Shown in pieces: positions 14,995 through 28,715 of a stretch of 64,000 nt of DNA. The DNA comes from JAGLOK01 sp963675575 (GTDB taxonomy: Bacteria > Bacillota > Clostridia > Christensenellales > UMGS416). The notes under the pieces were generated by a model that saw only the letters and a list, made by a program, of their open reading frames with translations, did not search any database and was not told the DNA's origin. Numbering within the stretch: position 1 is the stretch's first letter; the number at the start of each line of letters is the position of its first letter. Both the position numbers and the translations under genes were made by a program. The stretch spans positions 124,001 through 188,000 of the forward strand of contig OY776378.1 of assembly GCA_963675575.1 (NCBI GenBank). The letters run 5' to 3'.

Positions 14995-16083
14995 TTGGTA
15001 AATAATAAAGAAAGAATAGTCGTCGGGATGTCCGGCGGCGTGGACAGCGCTGTTGCGGCGCTTATTTTAAAAGAGCAAGGCTATGATGTAATAGGCGTCT
15101 TCATGAAAAATTGGGATGAGGTCGACGAAAACGGCATATGCTCAGCTGACGAGGACTATACGTATGTACGGCAGGTGTGCGATAAAATAGGCATACCTTA
15201 TTACAGCGTGAACTTTGTTAAAGAATATGAACAGAGAGTGTTCACCTATTTCTTGGACGAATACACAAAAGGAAGGACTCCAAATCCTGACGTGATGTGC
15301 AATAAGGAGATAAAGTTCGCGGCCTTTTTGAACTTTGCTATGAAGTTGGACGCAAAATTTCTTGCAACAGGCCACTATGCCAGAATCGGAAATCAAAACG
15401 GTAAGTATCAGCTTTTGAGAGGCAAGGATAAAAATAAAGACCAATCATATTTTTTATATACATTAGGGCAAGAGCAGTTGAGTCGGGCAATGTTTCCCGT
15501 GGGGGATATTGGAAAAAAGGAAGTGCGAAGTATTGCCAGAGAAGCAGGCTTGCCAAATGCCGAAAGACGCGATTCCACGGGAATATGTTTTATCGGAGAA
15601 CGCGATTTTAAAAAGTTTTTAATGACATATATACCCGCACAGCCCGGAGACATGGTTGACGTCGTATCGAATAAAGTCGTTGGAAAACATGACGGCTTAA
15701 TGTTTCACACTCTTGGACAGAGAAAAGGGCTGGGAATAGGCGGAATGAATACAGGCAGTGACTTGCCTTGGTTTGCGGTAGAAAAGGACTTGGCGCGCAA
15801 CGTACTGCTTGTGGCGCAGGGTGAGCATCCGATGATGTATAGCGATATGTGTGTGTTAACAGATTTAAGCTGGACATCCGGCGAAGCTCCTTTGGGTACA
15901 TTTAAGTGTACGGTCAAAACCCGATATAGACAAGCGGACATTGATTGCAAAGTAAAAGTTTCAGGAGATACTTCCGAGGTTTATTTTGATAAACCAGTGC
16001 GTGCAGTGACGCCTGGACAACATGCTGTTTTTTATGATGGGGAGATATGCTTGGGTGGCGGAGTCATAGACAGCAAGAAATAA
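14995..16083 (+). CDS. mnmA: tRNA-specific 2-thiouridylase MnmA
   Basis: 362 residues from a TTG with an AAGGT site nine bases upstream. MnmA puts sulfur on uridine 34 of tRNA-Lys, -Glu and -Gln using ATP and a persulfide relay. The PP-loop is SGGVDSAVAALIL. The two catalytic cysteines are in PDVMCNKEIKF and STGICFIGER. The central LATGHYARI and the C-terminal beta-barrel with TPGQHAVFYDG also match. Full family length. Confidence 0.96.
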   Translation: MVNNKERIVVGMSGGVDSAVAALILKEQGYDVIGVFMKNWDEVDENGICSADEDYTYVRQVCDKIGIPYYSVNFVKEYEQRVFTYFLDEYTKGRTPNPDVMCNKEIKFAAFLNFAMKLDAKFLATGHYARIGNQNGKYQLLRGKDKNKDQSYFLYTLGQEQLSRAMFPVGDIGKKEVRSIAREAGLPNAERRDSTGICFIGERDFKKFLMTYIPAQPGDMVDVVSNKVVGKHDGLMFHTLGQRKGLGIGGMNTGSDLPWFAVEKDLARNVLLVAQGEHPMMYSDMCVLTDLSWTSGEAPLGTFKCTVKTRYRQADIDCKVKVSGDTSEVYFDKPVRAVTPGQHAVFYDGEICLGGGVIDSKK

Positions 16084-16254
16084 GGGATTTGAACAAGTAA
16101 GCTTATGTTTTTTGGTTGTGGTTTTGATGGGAAATAGATCTATATATATACAATATATAGATATAATATAGATATAGGTATAGCGCCTGAAAAAGACTTA
16201 AATGGCGCATTCATATTTCATTTTTAAAAAATAAAAAAAAACTTCAAATAGTTG
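16084..16254 (+). other. AT-rich spacer before the rRNA promoter
   Basis: 171 bp holding an alternating AT stretch (ATATATAGATATAATATAG, about 16145-16175) and A-tracts close to the rRNA -35 box. The A/T-rich block just upstream of the -35 may act as an UP element. No gene. Confidence 0.45.
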
Positions 16255-16283
16255 TTGACATGGTGTAAATGGTTTGTTAATAT
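16255..16283 (+). promoter_or_regulatory. rRNA operon promoter
   Basis: TTGACA (16255-16260), a 17-bp spacer and TAATAT (16278-16283). An A-rich run lies directly upstream. It is about 135 bp before mature 16S. Confidence 0.85.
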
Positions 16284-16314
16284 AGGTGAAGTCGCCCGGA
16301 AGACGGGATGACAT

Positions 16315-16340
16315 TTCGCACCATGACAACCACAAAACGA
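16315..16340 (+). promoter_or_regulatory. 5' strand of the pre-16S processing stem
   Basis: These 26 bases are complementary, with one mismatch, to 18079-18104 on the far side of 16S. The pair forms the long stem that RNase III normally cuts. A second paired stretch lies inside it (about 16390-16410 with 18064-18084). Confidence 0.75.
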
Positions 16341-16419
16341 ACACTATGCTTTAATAGATGGTGAGGTTTTAAAACACAAACTTAAAAAACCAAGAGATTT
16401 CTAAAAAGAGCAAGGATAT

Positions 16420-17960
<1,541 letters not shown>

Positions 17961-18078
17961 AGATCATGCAGAATGAAATAAGATCTGTGGATTTCTCTAG
18001 GTCGATCGGTAGCAATATCGATAAAGAAGACAGAACAGTCTTAAAAATCAAATTAAGTAAAAAACTCTTTTGGAAATC

Positions 18079-18104
18079 TCGTTTTGTGGTTGTCAGGGTG
18101 CGAA
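18079..18104 (+). promoter_or_regulatory. 3' strand of the pre-16S processing stem
   Basis: Pairs with 16315-16340 (25 of 26 bases complementary), closing the stem around the 16S precursor. Confidence 0.75.
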
Positions 18105-18172
18105 AATGCACCAATGACAAAATATAATAGACAAAAAGCCCACGAAGTACACACCTGTGGAACAAGTTTTGT

Positions 18173-18248
18173 GGGGGTGTAGCTCAGTTGGGAGAGCGCT
18201 TGCCTTGCACGCAGGAGGCCATCGGTTCGAGCCCGTTCACCTCCACCA
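18173..18248 (+). tRNA. tRNA-Ala (anticodon TGC), CCA encoded
   Basis: A 76-nt cloverleaf with acceptor GGGGGTG pairing with CACCTCC, D-arm AGCTCAGTTGGGAGAGC, anticodon loop CTTGCAC giving TGC, T-loop GGTTCGAGCC and an encoded CCA. It lies in the 16S-23S spacer. Confidence 0.96.
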
Positions 18249-18285
18249 AAAAAACTTCGTTTTTTTGGCAAGGAACATCAAAGAT

Positions 18286-18357
18286 GTTTCGTAGCCCGAG
18301 TGTTTTCGCAGAAAACACGTCGTCCGACAATAGTTTGCAAGCAAACTATGAGAGGGA
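18286..18357 (+). repeat. Spacer repeat, copy A (72 bp)
   Basis: From GTTTCGTAGCCCGAGTG to GAGAGGGA. It is 71 of 72 identical to 18692-18763. It contains two hairpins: GTGTTTTC-gcaGAAAACAC and ATAGTTTGC-aaGCAAACTAT. Diverged relatives are at 18585-18659 and 22380-22439. Confidence 0.8.
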
Positions 18358-18470
18358 AAAGAAACTCAAGTAATTGAGTAACTTCATTAGGAGTATTCTC
18401 AGACAATTGCGGAGCTGATAAAACAGCGAAACAGGCAGCCGGAAAGCAAAGGGCGACCAAAAGGATTTGG

Positions 18471-18547
<77 letters not shown>

Positions 18548-18584
18548 CAAAAAACTTCGTTTTTTGTGGCAAGCAATACACAGT

Positions 18585-18659
18585 ATTGCACAGCCCAAGC
18601 GTTTGATTGCAAACGCGTAGCGCGACAATAGTTTCGTAAGAAACTATGAAAGCGAGGGA
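18585..18659 (+). repeat. Spacer repeat, copy B (diverged)
   Basis: It keeps the layout of copies A and C: AGCCCAAGCG, a TTTG-attg-CAAA hairpin, the shared CGACAATAGTTT, a second hairpin ending AAACTATGA, then GAGGGA. The stem bases change in a compensating way. Confidence 0.6.
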
Positions 18660-18691
18660 AGCTCAGACAACTGCGAAGTTGTTAAAAAAGT

Positions 18692-18763
18692 GTTTCGTAG
18701 CCCGAGTGTTTTCGCAGAAAACACGTCGCCCGACAATAGTTTGCAAGCAAACTATGAGAGGGA
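18692..18763 (+). repeat. Spacer repeat, copy C (72 bp)
   Basis: One base differs from copy A (GTCGCCCG here, GTCGTCCG there). The near identity points to a recent duplication or gene conversion. Confidence 0.8.
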
Positions 18764-18902
18764 GGGGAAAAGCTCAATTGAACTGGAAACTTCTTAGGAA
18801 GCGACCGAAAAATTTTTGTCTAAATTAATTAGTTATTAGATGTAGAGATACATTTGATATAAAGTCTTAAATAGAGATATTTAAGACATCGCACTTTGAA
18901 AA

Positions 18903-18933
18903 CTGCATAGAATAAGAGAAATCAAACAAACTG
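18903..18933 (+). promoter_or_regulatory. 5' strand of the pre-23S processing stem
   Basis: This stretch pairs with 21927-21958 beyond the 23S gene (for example CTGCATAGAATAA with TTATTCTATGTGG, and CAAACAAACTG with CAGTTTGTTT). It is the expected RNase III stem of the 23S precursor. Confidence 0.7.
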
Positions 18934-19018
18934 CAAAGGTAATCAAAAGAAACACAAATGCTGAAATTGAGCACGAGTTTTAATTAATGAACGAAAGATC
19001 GTAAAAAATCATATTAAA

Positions 19019-21916
<2,898 letters not shown>

Positions 21917-21926
21917 AGGTTATATA

Positions 21927-21958
21927 CAGTTTGTTTAATCATCAATTATTCTATGTGG
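21927..21958 (+). promoter_or_regulatory. 3' strand of the pre-23S processing stem
   Basis: Complementary to 18903-18933 with a few mismatches in the middle. Confidence 0.7.
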
Positions 21959-22052
21959 TATTGAGAGTGCGAAAGTACCCTTCGTTTTTAAAGCAGAAGC
22001 TTTTTAGCGAATAAATATGTTAAAATTCGAACTTAACCGTTCGTTTAATATT

Positions 22053-22168
22053 TCCGGTGACTATAGCGAGAAGGATCACCTGTTCTCATCCCGAACACAG
22101 TAGTTAAGCTTCTCTGCGCTGATGGTACTTGAGGGGAAACCCTCCGGGAGAGTATGACGTTGCCGGAT
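22053..22168 (+). rRNA. 5S ribosomal RNA
   Basis: About 116 nt. The ends TTCCGGTG and TGCCGGA pair. The conserved loops CACCTGTTCTCATCCCGAAC and the CGGGAGAGTA region are present. It is the last gene of the operon. Confidence 0.94.
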
Positions 22169-22173
22169 TCTAA

Positions 22174-22208
22174 AAAGAAAAGACACATCTACGATGTGTC
22201 TTTTCTTT
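22174..22208 (+). terminator. rRNA operon terminator
   Basis: AAAGAAAAGACACATC and GATGTGTCTTTTCTTT form a perfect stem of about 16 bp with a three-base loop and a T-rich 3' arm. Confidence 0.9.
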
Positions 22209-22735
22209 GCTTTGTCTGAACTAAGCAGCAGCCAAGAAGGCATACTATGTGTTGGCAGGAGTTTCCGCAAGAAACTTCGAGAAACTCATAGTGCCATCTG
22301 CTATGCTAGTTGGTGTCTTTTCTGCTATGTTTATCTTTAGAATACAGCTTGAAGGCGTACCATATGGCGGCAATTATTTTCGAGTATTTTGAAAAAATAC
22401 GGGATGCGACAATAGTTTTGTAAAAACTGTGAAAGCGCAAGAAACAATGAGAGTCTTATGGTGCCATATGCTTTTGGTGGTCTTCTTCTTTTAATGTGCA
22501 GTGAAACAATTACTCTCCCGGGCGGAAACAGTAGTGACTGCGTCCGGCGGACGATAAAAGGAAGTCGACATTCTGTCTTATAATGTTATATATCTTATCG
22601 GAATTTCACCACAAAAAATAACCTGACAATTGTCTGTTTAGTATGTTAAGCTATATGTTAAACTGAAAAAATATGCAAAATCGTTGTTTGTTTTTTATGG
22701 CAATTTGGAATTATATCAATTATAAAAGGAAATAT
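22209..22735 (+). other. Intergenic region with degenerate repeats
   Basis: About 530 bp without a gene. It holds a fourth, diverged copy of the rRNA-spacer repeat (22380-22439: GCGACAATAGTTT and AAAACTGTGAAAGCG) and two related stretches near 22285 and 22447 (ATAGTGCCATCTGCT and TATGGTGCCATATGCT, each followed by a GGTGTCTT/GGTCTTC run). This suggests tandem decay of an intergenic repeat unit. Confidence 0.5.
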
Positions 22736-24952
22736 ATGAATCGCACTGAAATCAAAAAAGAACATGAATATTTGGATAAAGTACTAAGTTTGATGGAAGA
22801 ACAGCTGGCAGAGCTTGCCGATAAACTAGAAAACAAGAAACAGGATGTGTTTGAGGCTAGACAAGACATGTTTAAAAACACAACAAGCAATATTCGCGAC
22901 TTTGACGATGTTATTGAACTAAGTATGCAAAACGATATTGTAAACGAAAAAACCGATGACTACCACATGATTGCTGAACAGCATAAAAGACTGCTGGAGC
23001 TGCAGATTACGCCCTATTATGGAAGGGTTGATTTTAGAGACAGTAATAAATATGAATCTTTTTATATAGGAAAGTATTCTTTTTTTGATAAGAATTTTTT
23101 GCAATACTATATATATGATTGGCGAGCGCCTATATCGTCATTATTTTATGATTATGATATTGGTGAAGCATCGTTTAAAACACCCGGAGGCATCAGACGA
23201 GGAGATATAAATTTAAAAAGGCAATATGAAATTTCAGATGGCGTAATCGAATATATGAACGATACAGAAGCTATCGCGAAAGATGAGATTTTTGCAAAAG
23301 TGTTATCCGAAAACACGAGTAAAAATTTAAAAGTGATTATTGCAAGCATACAAAAAGAGCAAAACAAAGCAATAAGATATATGGAAAGCAAGGTATTGCT
23401 CATATTCGGCCCTGCTGGAAGCGGAAAAACTTCTGTAGGGCTGCATAGATTGGCGTATATTTTATACCATAATAGAGCTGAATTTTCTTCAAAAAATGTA
23501 GCGGTTATTTCAAATAACAATATATTTGATTCGTATATTTCCAACATAATTCCCGAATTAGGCGAAGAAGGTATCAACCAATTTATTTTCGGTAAAATGA
23601 TAAAGCCCTTTATACCAAATGGATATGAAGAAATAAATTATTATGAACAAGTCAATTTTTTGATGAATGCACATCCCGATGATATTCGAATCAAGGGCAT
23701 TAAAATAAAGGCTTCTTATGATTTTTTGTTACACATAGAAAAGTTTCTTCAAAATATAAAATTAGAGTTACATGATCTAACATACGGAAAAAAAATAATC
23801 GCGACTAAGGAAGAGCTGGAAAATCTATTTGCAAATGATGATGGTCAAAAATCATTTAAAGAAATGATTTCAAGGCTGCATTATTTCATAGAAAGCCGAT
23901 ATAAAGATTACTTTCTGTTAAGACAAAAAGCAATTAAGAAAAAAATCGAAAACAGCAACCAAGAGTTCCTTGAATCAGCGCAGATAGAGGGCATTTATAA
24001 AAACCTTTTGCATGAAAATATAGTAAAGGAAAAAAATAAAATCACACAAATAAACGGCTTGGATGAAATATCATTATACAAAATTATACTTGAAGATTAT
24101 TTGAAGAAAAATAAACTTGGTAATACGATTTTAGAACAAACTTTAAATAGTTTAAATATGAAAAAGTTATATCATGAGGACTGCATTGCAGTTTTGTGTA
24201 TAAAAGCCTTATTAAATAAAATTAAAACTGACCAAAGCATTAAGCATGTGTTAATTGATGAAGCGCAGGATTACAGTTTGTTGCAATTGTTTTTTATAAA
24301 GAGCTTATTTTCCTTTAGCCACTTTACGATATTGGCAGATACAAATCAAGCATTGCATCCTTATATTTCAACTAATAATGAAGAGGATTTCATAAGAATA
24401 TTTAAAAAAGATACTAAGAATCTGTATCTAAACCAAAGTTATCGCTCAACCGGGCCTATCAATAAATTGTCATTTAGTCTGCTGGAAAAAGCCGATGATA
24501 TCATTTATTTTAACAGAGAGGGGACTACCCCCACTTATATTAAAACAATGAATAAAGCGGAAACAATTTTAAAAATAATAAAAAGGTATGATGCAAATAA
24601 AACATTGATTGGAATACTGGTAAAAACCAAGCGGCAGGCGGAAAACTTATATTCGGCACTCAAAGATGAGCTGGATATCCAGTTGATTGTTGAGCCATCG
24701 GATATCATGCAAAAAAACATCATAATCTTGCCTATAATGCTAGCGAAAGGCTTGGAGTTCGACACTGTAATAGCTGATATTTATAGTGATCATCAAAATT
24801 CATGGTACGATAGAAACATTGTTTACCTCATGTGTACGCGCGCACTGCATAATTTATATTTATTAGACACTCAAGAGATACCCGCGATATTATTGGAGAA
24901 TAAATTAAGCATAAAAATAGTTGACGACATTGAGTTCCAATATCAAAAATAA
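22736..24952 (+). CDS. helD: HelD-like RNA polymerase recycling helicase
   Basis: 738 residues from the ATG at 22736, which has an AAAGGAAA site. HelD is a UvrD-like ATPase that removes RNA polymerase from stalled complexes. Residues 1-80 form the N-terminal coiled coil (KVLSLMEEQLAELADKLENK) that enters the secondary channel. The ATPase motifs are Walker A FGPAGSGKTSVGLHR, the DEAQD box VLIDEAQDYSLLQL, LNQSYRST, GLEFDTVIADI and CTRALHNLYLL. The central YDWRAPISSLFYDYDIG is characteristic of HelD. Some HelD proteins also give rifampicin tolerance. It stands alone with no operon partners. Confidence 0.88.
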   Translation: MNRTEIKKEHEYLDKVLSLMEEQLAELADKLENKKQDVFEARQDMFKNTTSNIRDFDDVIELSMQNDIVNEKTDDYHMIAEQHKRLLELQITPYYGRVDFRDSNKYESFYIGKYSFFDKNFLQYYIYDWRAPISSLFYDYDIGEASFKTPGGIRRGDINLKRQYEISDGVIEYMNDTEAIAKDEIFAKVLSENTSKNLKVIIASIQKEQNKAIRYMESKVLLIFGPAGSGKTSVGLHRLAYILYHNRAEFSSKNVAVISNNNIFDSYISNIIPELGEEGINQFIFGKMIKPFIPNGYEEINYYEQVNFLMNAHPDDIRIKGIKIKASYDFLLHIEKFLQNIKLELHDLTYGKKIIATKEELENLFANDDGQKSFKEMISRLHYFIESRYKDYFLLRQKAIKKKIENSNQEFLESAQIEGIYKNLLHENIVKEKNKITQINGLDEISLYKIILEDYLKKNKLGNTILEQTLNSLNMKKLYHEDCIAVLCIKALLNKIKTDQSIKHVLIDEAQDYSLLQLFFIKSLFSFSHFTILADTNQALHPYISTNNEEDFIRIFKKDTKNLYLNQSYRSTGPINKLSFSLLEKADDIIYFNREGTTPTYIKTMNKAETILKIIKRYDANKTLIGILVKTKRQAENLYSALKDELDIQLIVEPSDIMQKNIIILPIMLAKGLEFDTVIADIYSDHQNSWYDRNIVYLMCTRALHNLYLLDTQEIPAILLENKLSIKIVDDIEFQYQK

Positions 24953-25113
24953 CGTTTTATATTAAGGGCTTGCGTATTTTATTCAGTTATAGGGTTTAGT
25001 ATTTCGTATTAAAGCAATTTGCTGCGTCTTGTGAAAATTATTGTCGCGGAGTATAATTAATTAAAAAGTTAAGCCCATAAAAACGAATTTACGACGATAT
25101 GTTAGAGGCAATT

Positions 25114-26577
25114 ATGAATACAAAGAAGTTTACCATTCTGCACTCGAATGATATGCACGGAGATTTTTTGGCTGAAGTAAAAAAAGGCGGAGGGCAACTT
25201 ATAGGTGGGCTTTCACTTCTTTCGGGTTATTTAAACAAAGTCCGTAAGGAGGAGGAAAACGTATTATATGTGATTTCCGGCGACATGGTGCAGGGCTCGT
25301 TGATTGATGCGGAATACAAAGGCATATCCACAATCGAGATTATGAATTACTTGTCTCCGGACGTTGTGACTCTGGGTAATCATGAGCTGGATTACGGACT
25401 GCCGCATCTTTTATTTTTGGAGAAAATGGCGAATTTTCCTATAGTAAACGCTAATCTTTATATAAAGCAATACGGCAAACGGCTTATGAATCCGTATATC
25501 GTAATAGAAAAAGCGGGTTTCAGCATTTTGTTTACCGGTATTATCACAGAAAAGGTGATGGATGCGCTGTCACTTGACAAACTGATCGGAACCTTTGTAT
25601 CCCTTGAGGACGCGGCGGATGAAATCGGCAAAATATGCAACTCTTACAGAAATTCCGATATAGATTTAACAATCGCGTTAACGCACATCGGGTTTGAATC
25701 GGATTTGGAGCTTGCAAAAATGCTCAAGCCTGAATGGGGCGTCGATATGATAATAGGTGGGCATTCGCATACTATATTAGAGAAGCCCGAAAAGGTAAAT
25801 GATATACTGGTTTCGCAGGCTGGGACAGGCACAAATCAAATCGGAAGATTTGATATTGTGGTCGACGATGATACAAATTCCATCGTAGAATGGAAGTGGG
25901 AGCTTGTTCCCATAAATGACGAGATTGCGCAGCCGGATTTGGAATTAAAGAAGTTTATCGACACGTTCAAAAGCAAAGTTGACGAAAAATATAACAGTGT
26001 TGTAACGCGCTTTTCCGAGAAATTGACGCATCCGGAAAGAGAGCAGGAGACAACCCTCGGCAATATGGTCGCAGACGCTCTGGCGGACACATCCGAGACG
26101 GATGTTATGCTGGTTGGCGCTGGCTCTATAAGAGTCAAAGAGCTTGGGCCTATAGTAACTTTAGGGAGCCTCAAAGCTTGTTTTCCTTATGATGACAGTT
26201 TGACAAAATATAGCGTTACGGGGAAAATGCTTAAGAAGATGTTCACATATATTATGCGAATCGAAAACCGAGATGGAGAGGGCGAATGCTATCAGGTCAA
26301 TAAAAAAGTGAAGGCTGTCTATTCCGATTCTGAAAAAAAACTTTTGTCGCTTACAATTTGCGGCGAACCCGCGGATGATGAAAAAATATACACAATGGCG
26401 CTTCAGGGTTATCATTATTCAAATTCTTTCGCCAATCTGAATATAACAAACGACGAACTTACTAAACTTGCCGCACCAAAGGTTATAACAACCTCCGCGT
26501 ATCAGATTCTGGAGGAATGGCTTAGAAAGCATCCCAATGAAACGAGGAAAATAGAGGGGCGGATTGTTTTTAAGTGA
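25114..26577 (+). CDS. 5'-nucleotidase/UshA-YunD-type metallophosphatase
   Basis: 487 residues from the ATG at 25114 (AGAGG site; an ATG at 25099 is less well placed). The N-terminal metallophosphoesterase domain has all metal-binding motifs: HSNDMHGDF, SGDMVQGS, LGNHELDYG, ALTHIGF and GGHSHT. The C-terminal 5'-nucleotidase domain begins near ETTLGNMVADAL. There is no signal peptide, so it is probably cytoplasmic like YunD and unlike periplasmic UshA. The likely substrates are nucleoside mono- or diphosphates or cyclic nucleotides. Confidence 0.9.
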   Translation: MNTKKFTILHSNDMHGDFLAEVKKGGGQLIGGLSLLSGYLNKVRKEEENVLYVISGDMVQGSLIDAEYKGISTIEIMNYLSPDVVTLGNHELDYGLPHLLFLEKMANFPIVNANLYIKQYGKRLMNPYIVIEKAGFSILFTGIITEKVMDALSLDKLIGTFVSLEDAADEIGKICNSYRNSDIDLTIALTHIGFESDLELAKMLKPEWGVDMIIGGHSHTILEKPEKVNDILVSQAGTGTNQIGRFDIVVDDDTNSIVEWKWELVPINDEIAQPDLELKKFIDTFKSKVDEKYNSVVTRFSEKLTHPEREQETTLGNMVADALADTSETDVMLVGAGSIRVKELGPIVTLGSLKACFPYDDSLTKYSVTGKMLKKMFTYIMRIENRDGEGECYQVNKKVKAVYSDSEKKLLSLTICGEPADDEKIYTMALQGYHYSNSFANLNITNDELTKLAAPKVITTSAYQILEEWLRKHPNETRKIEGRIVFK

Positions 26578-26626
26578 TAGTTTTATGTGAAACAGGTAGA
26601 AAATTATTGTCTTTATAAAAAAGAGC

Positions 26627-27124
26627 CTATTTATTAATACCATACACCACAAACAATTTTCCTACAGTATCATTCTTTTTAATATACTCTTTTAAATCGT
26701 CATAATTATGATTAAGATTATAAGTAATAAATCTACCTGCTTCAAAATATCCAAAAACATAATGCGCGCTGACACTTTTTTTCGTTTTATAGATATTCAT
26801 AACAATATAAGCATCGTAGCTTTCATCAGGGATTATGCCGAAATGCATCTTAACACGGATGTTGTGTTTTTTATTTAAGTATTTTTTTATCGATAAAGGA
26901 TTTGTGCCCCACCTGCCACGAAATATCACCCTGCGGTTATCATTGAAATAGTCGTGTATGGCATGATAACTTATTATATAGCCAAAGTAATGCAACAGAT
27001 TATAACACGCTATAGAACCGCAGCCGTTGTCGGCGACGTTTCCGCGGCTTCCGTATGGCAAATTTATTAAAGTGTTTTGGTTATCAATAAAACCTATTTC
27101 TTTAGTTTTATCATTATTTCTCAT
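26627..27124 (-). CDS. C39-like cysteine peptidase domain protein
   Basis: 165 residues from the internal methionine at 27124 (MRNNDKTKEIGF). A papain-like/C39 pattern is visible: a catalytic cysteine in NVADNGCGSIACYNLLHYFG, a histidine in SVSAHYVFGYFEAG and an Asn/Asp in NLNHNYDDLKEY. There is no signal peptide or transporter domain. Such stand-alone domains may process a peptide or be a housekeeping hydrolase; the substrate is unknown. It is divergent from prsW with 71 bp between starts. Confidence 0.7.
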   Translation of the reverse strand: MRNNDKTKEIGFIDNQNTLINLPYGSRGNVADNGCGSIACYNLLHYFGYIISYHAIHDYFNDNRRVIFRGRWGTNPLSIKKYLNKKHNIRVKMHFGIIPDESYDAYIVMNIYKTKKSVSAHYVFGYFEAGRFITYNLNHNYDDLKEYIKKNDTVGKLFVVYGINK

Positions 27125-27183
27125 AAATATTATTATGTGACTAAAAAAAGAAACATTCAACTTTATTTTATTTATTTTTAGTA

Positions 27184-27195
27184 TATAATAATCGC
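27184..27195 (+). promoter_or_regulatory. -10 box directly before prsW, possibly a leaderless transcript
   Basis: TATAAT (27184-27189) ends six bases before the prsW ATG, so transcription would begin about at the start codon. No Shine-Dalgarno sequence lies before that ATG. The matching -35 box is poor. Confidence 0.4.
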
Positions 27196-27888
27196 ATGGA
27201 CTTTTTACGTATTTTATTTACAGCCGTTTTACCAATAATAATAATAGCTTTTATTATTTATAGAATCGACAGATTCGATAAAGAGCCAATAAAGCTGCTT
27301 ATTAAAATAATGCTTTTGGGTGCGGTGGCTACGATTCCGGTTATTGTGATTGAGCTTTTGATGAGCTTAATGCCCATTGGAGGACTGGTGGGATTGGCAT
27401 ATCAAGCATTCATTGCCGTGGCTCTCACTGAGGAGCTTTTTAAAAGGCTTGTGGTGATAATATTTGCATACAGACGCCCGGAGTTTGACGAGCCGCTGGA
27501 CGGGATTGTATACTGCGTATTTGCCGCGTTGGGGTTTGCGGCATTTGAAAATATTATGTACGTGTTTTCATATCAAGCTGTATCGCCTAATATAGCGCTA
27601 TACAGGGGATTGCTTTCGGTGCCCGCGCACACTTTGTTTGCTGTGTCCATGGGCTACTTTTTGTCCCTTGCCAAATATTCAACAGATTTGGCTGTATCGC
27701 GCAGGTACTACAGAAAATCGTTGTGGGTACCCGTTTTGCTTCATGGAACTTATGATTTTATTTTGTTTACAGGAACGCCTTTAATGCTTATGATTTTCAT
27801 CCCGTTTTTTATTTATATGTGGATAAACGGAATAAAGAAACTCAAGCAATTTGCTCAATTATCAAAAGCGAGCAATATCGCAAGTTAA
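27196..27888 (+). CDS. prsW: PrsW family intramembrane metalloprotease
   Basis: 230 residues with about eight membrane helices. The family motifs are present: EExxK in LTEELFKRLVVI, the FAAFENIMYV motif, the SVPAHTLFAVSMGY motif and LLHGTYDF, whose charged residues line the membrane active site. In Bacillus, PrsW starts the cleavage of the anti-sigma factor RsiW. No sigma/anti-sigma pair is visible nearby. The start is favoured because the preceding helix pattern matches other family members, although there is no ribosome binding site. Confidence 0.9.
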   Translation: MDFLRILFTAVLPIIIIAFIIYRIDRFDKEPIKLLIKIMLLGAVATIPVIVIELLMSLMPIGGLVGLAYQAFIAVALTEELFKRLVVIIFAYRRPEFDEPLDGIVYCVFAALGFAAFENIMYVFSYQAVSPNIALYRGLLSVPAHTLFAVSMGYFLSLAKYSTDLAVSRRYYRKSLWVPVLLHGTYDFILFTGTPLMLMIFIPFFIYMWINGIKKLKQFAQLSKASNIAS

Positions 27889-28715
27889 AAAGAGCAAAGA
27901 TTATCTTTTATATATAGCGCCACGCTGTCTTGGTCACAGTGCCCGATTATTACATCGGCGGCTTCTTTTATTTCGTCAACAGCGTTCGAAGGCGCGACTT
28001 TTATATCCGCGCGTTCAAACATACACATATCATTTAAATTGTCACCAAAACAAACGATTTTTTTTGGATGGTACATTTCGACCAAAGTGTCTATTGCCGC
28101 GCCTTTTCCGGAATCTGCGGGCAGAAACTCGAGCCAATAATATCCTGGGTAATAGTGCGTAGGAAATAATAATGCTGTAAGATTTTTGTTATCTTTAAAA
28201 TGCTCATATAGCCCAATTAGCTTTTCATATTTGTCTAGGATTGAGATGTTATATACCGATTGCTTTTCATATTTCTTATAAGTGGGATCGTAAATATACC
28301 CACTTAACCCATATGATAAATTGCGGTTATAATAAATTTTTTGTGCGGAAGATGCGAAATCAGAATAATAAACGGTAATTGCATTGCTCTCTAGCGTATT
28401 TATAAAAGGGGAAATATTTTGCTTTTGCGCAAGGGCTATAATGCGGCGAGCCTCGCTTGCATTTATATTTTTTTTGCTTATAAATTCATGGCGAGTTGTG
28501 TCATAAATTAAAGTGCCGTTGTCGCATATCATGGGTAGGTTAAGATTTAAAGGAGACAGTGCTCCAAGCGCATTGTCTCTGGTTCTTCCAGTTGCGGCAA
28601 CAAAATGCAGCTCTTTATCAATTAAGGGCTGTATAATTTCATAGCTTGCTTTTGTTAGCTTGCCATTGGTATGGAGCAGTGTTCCGTCCAAATCCGCGAT
28701 AAATAAAGTGTTTAT
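27885..28715 (-). CDS. Cof-type HAD phosphatase (probable ATA start)
   Basis: 276 residues if begun at the ATA at 28715. It has HAD motif I FIADLDGTLL, motif II VAATGRTRDN and motif IV CFGDNLNDMCMF, with a C2 cap between. The enzyme probably removes phosphate from sugar phosphates or flavin/pyridoxal phosphates. No ATG, GTG or TTG lies between the end of the upstream gene and motif I. The ATA overlaps that gene's stop as ATAA and follows a GGCGGTGG run. The only ATG upstream (28832) would overlap the neighbour by 121 bp and add an unlikely basic tail. It is the second gene of a tandem duplicate pair. Confidence 0.85.
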   Translation of the reverse strand: MNTLFIADLDGTLLHTNGKLTKASYEIIQPLIDKELHFVAATGRTRDNALGALSPLNLNLPMICDNGTLIYDTTRHEFISKKNINASEARRIIALAQKQNISPFINTLESNAITVYYSDFASSAQKIYYNRNLSYGLSGYIYDPTYKKYEKQSVYNISILDKYEKLIGLYEHFKDNKNLTALLFPTHYYPGYYWLEFLPADSGKGAAIDTLVEMYHPKKIVCFGDNLNDMCMFERADIKVAPSNAVDEIKEAADVIIGHCDQDSVALYIKDNLCSF

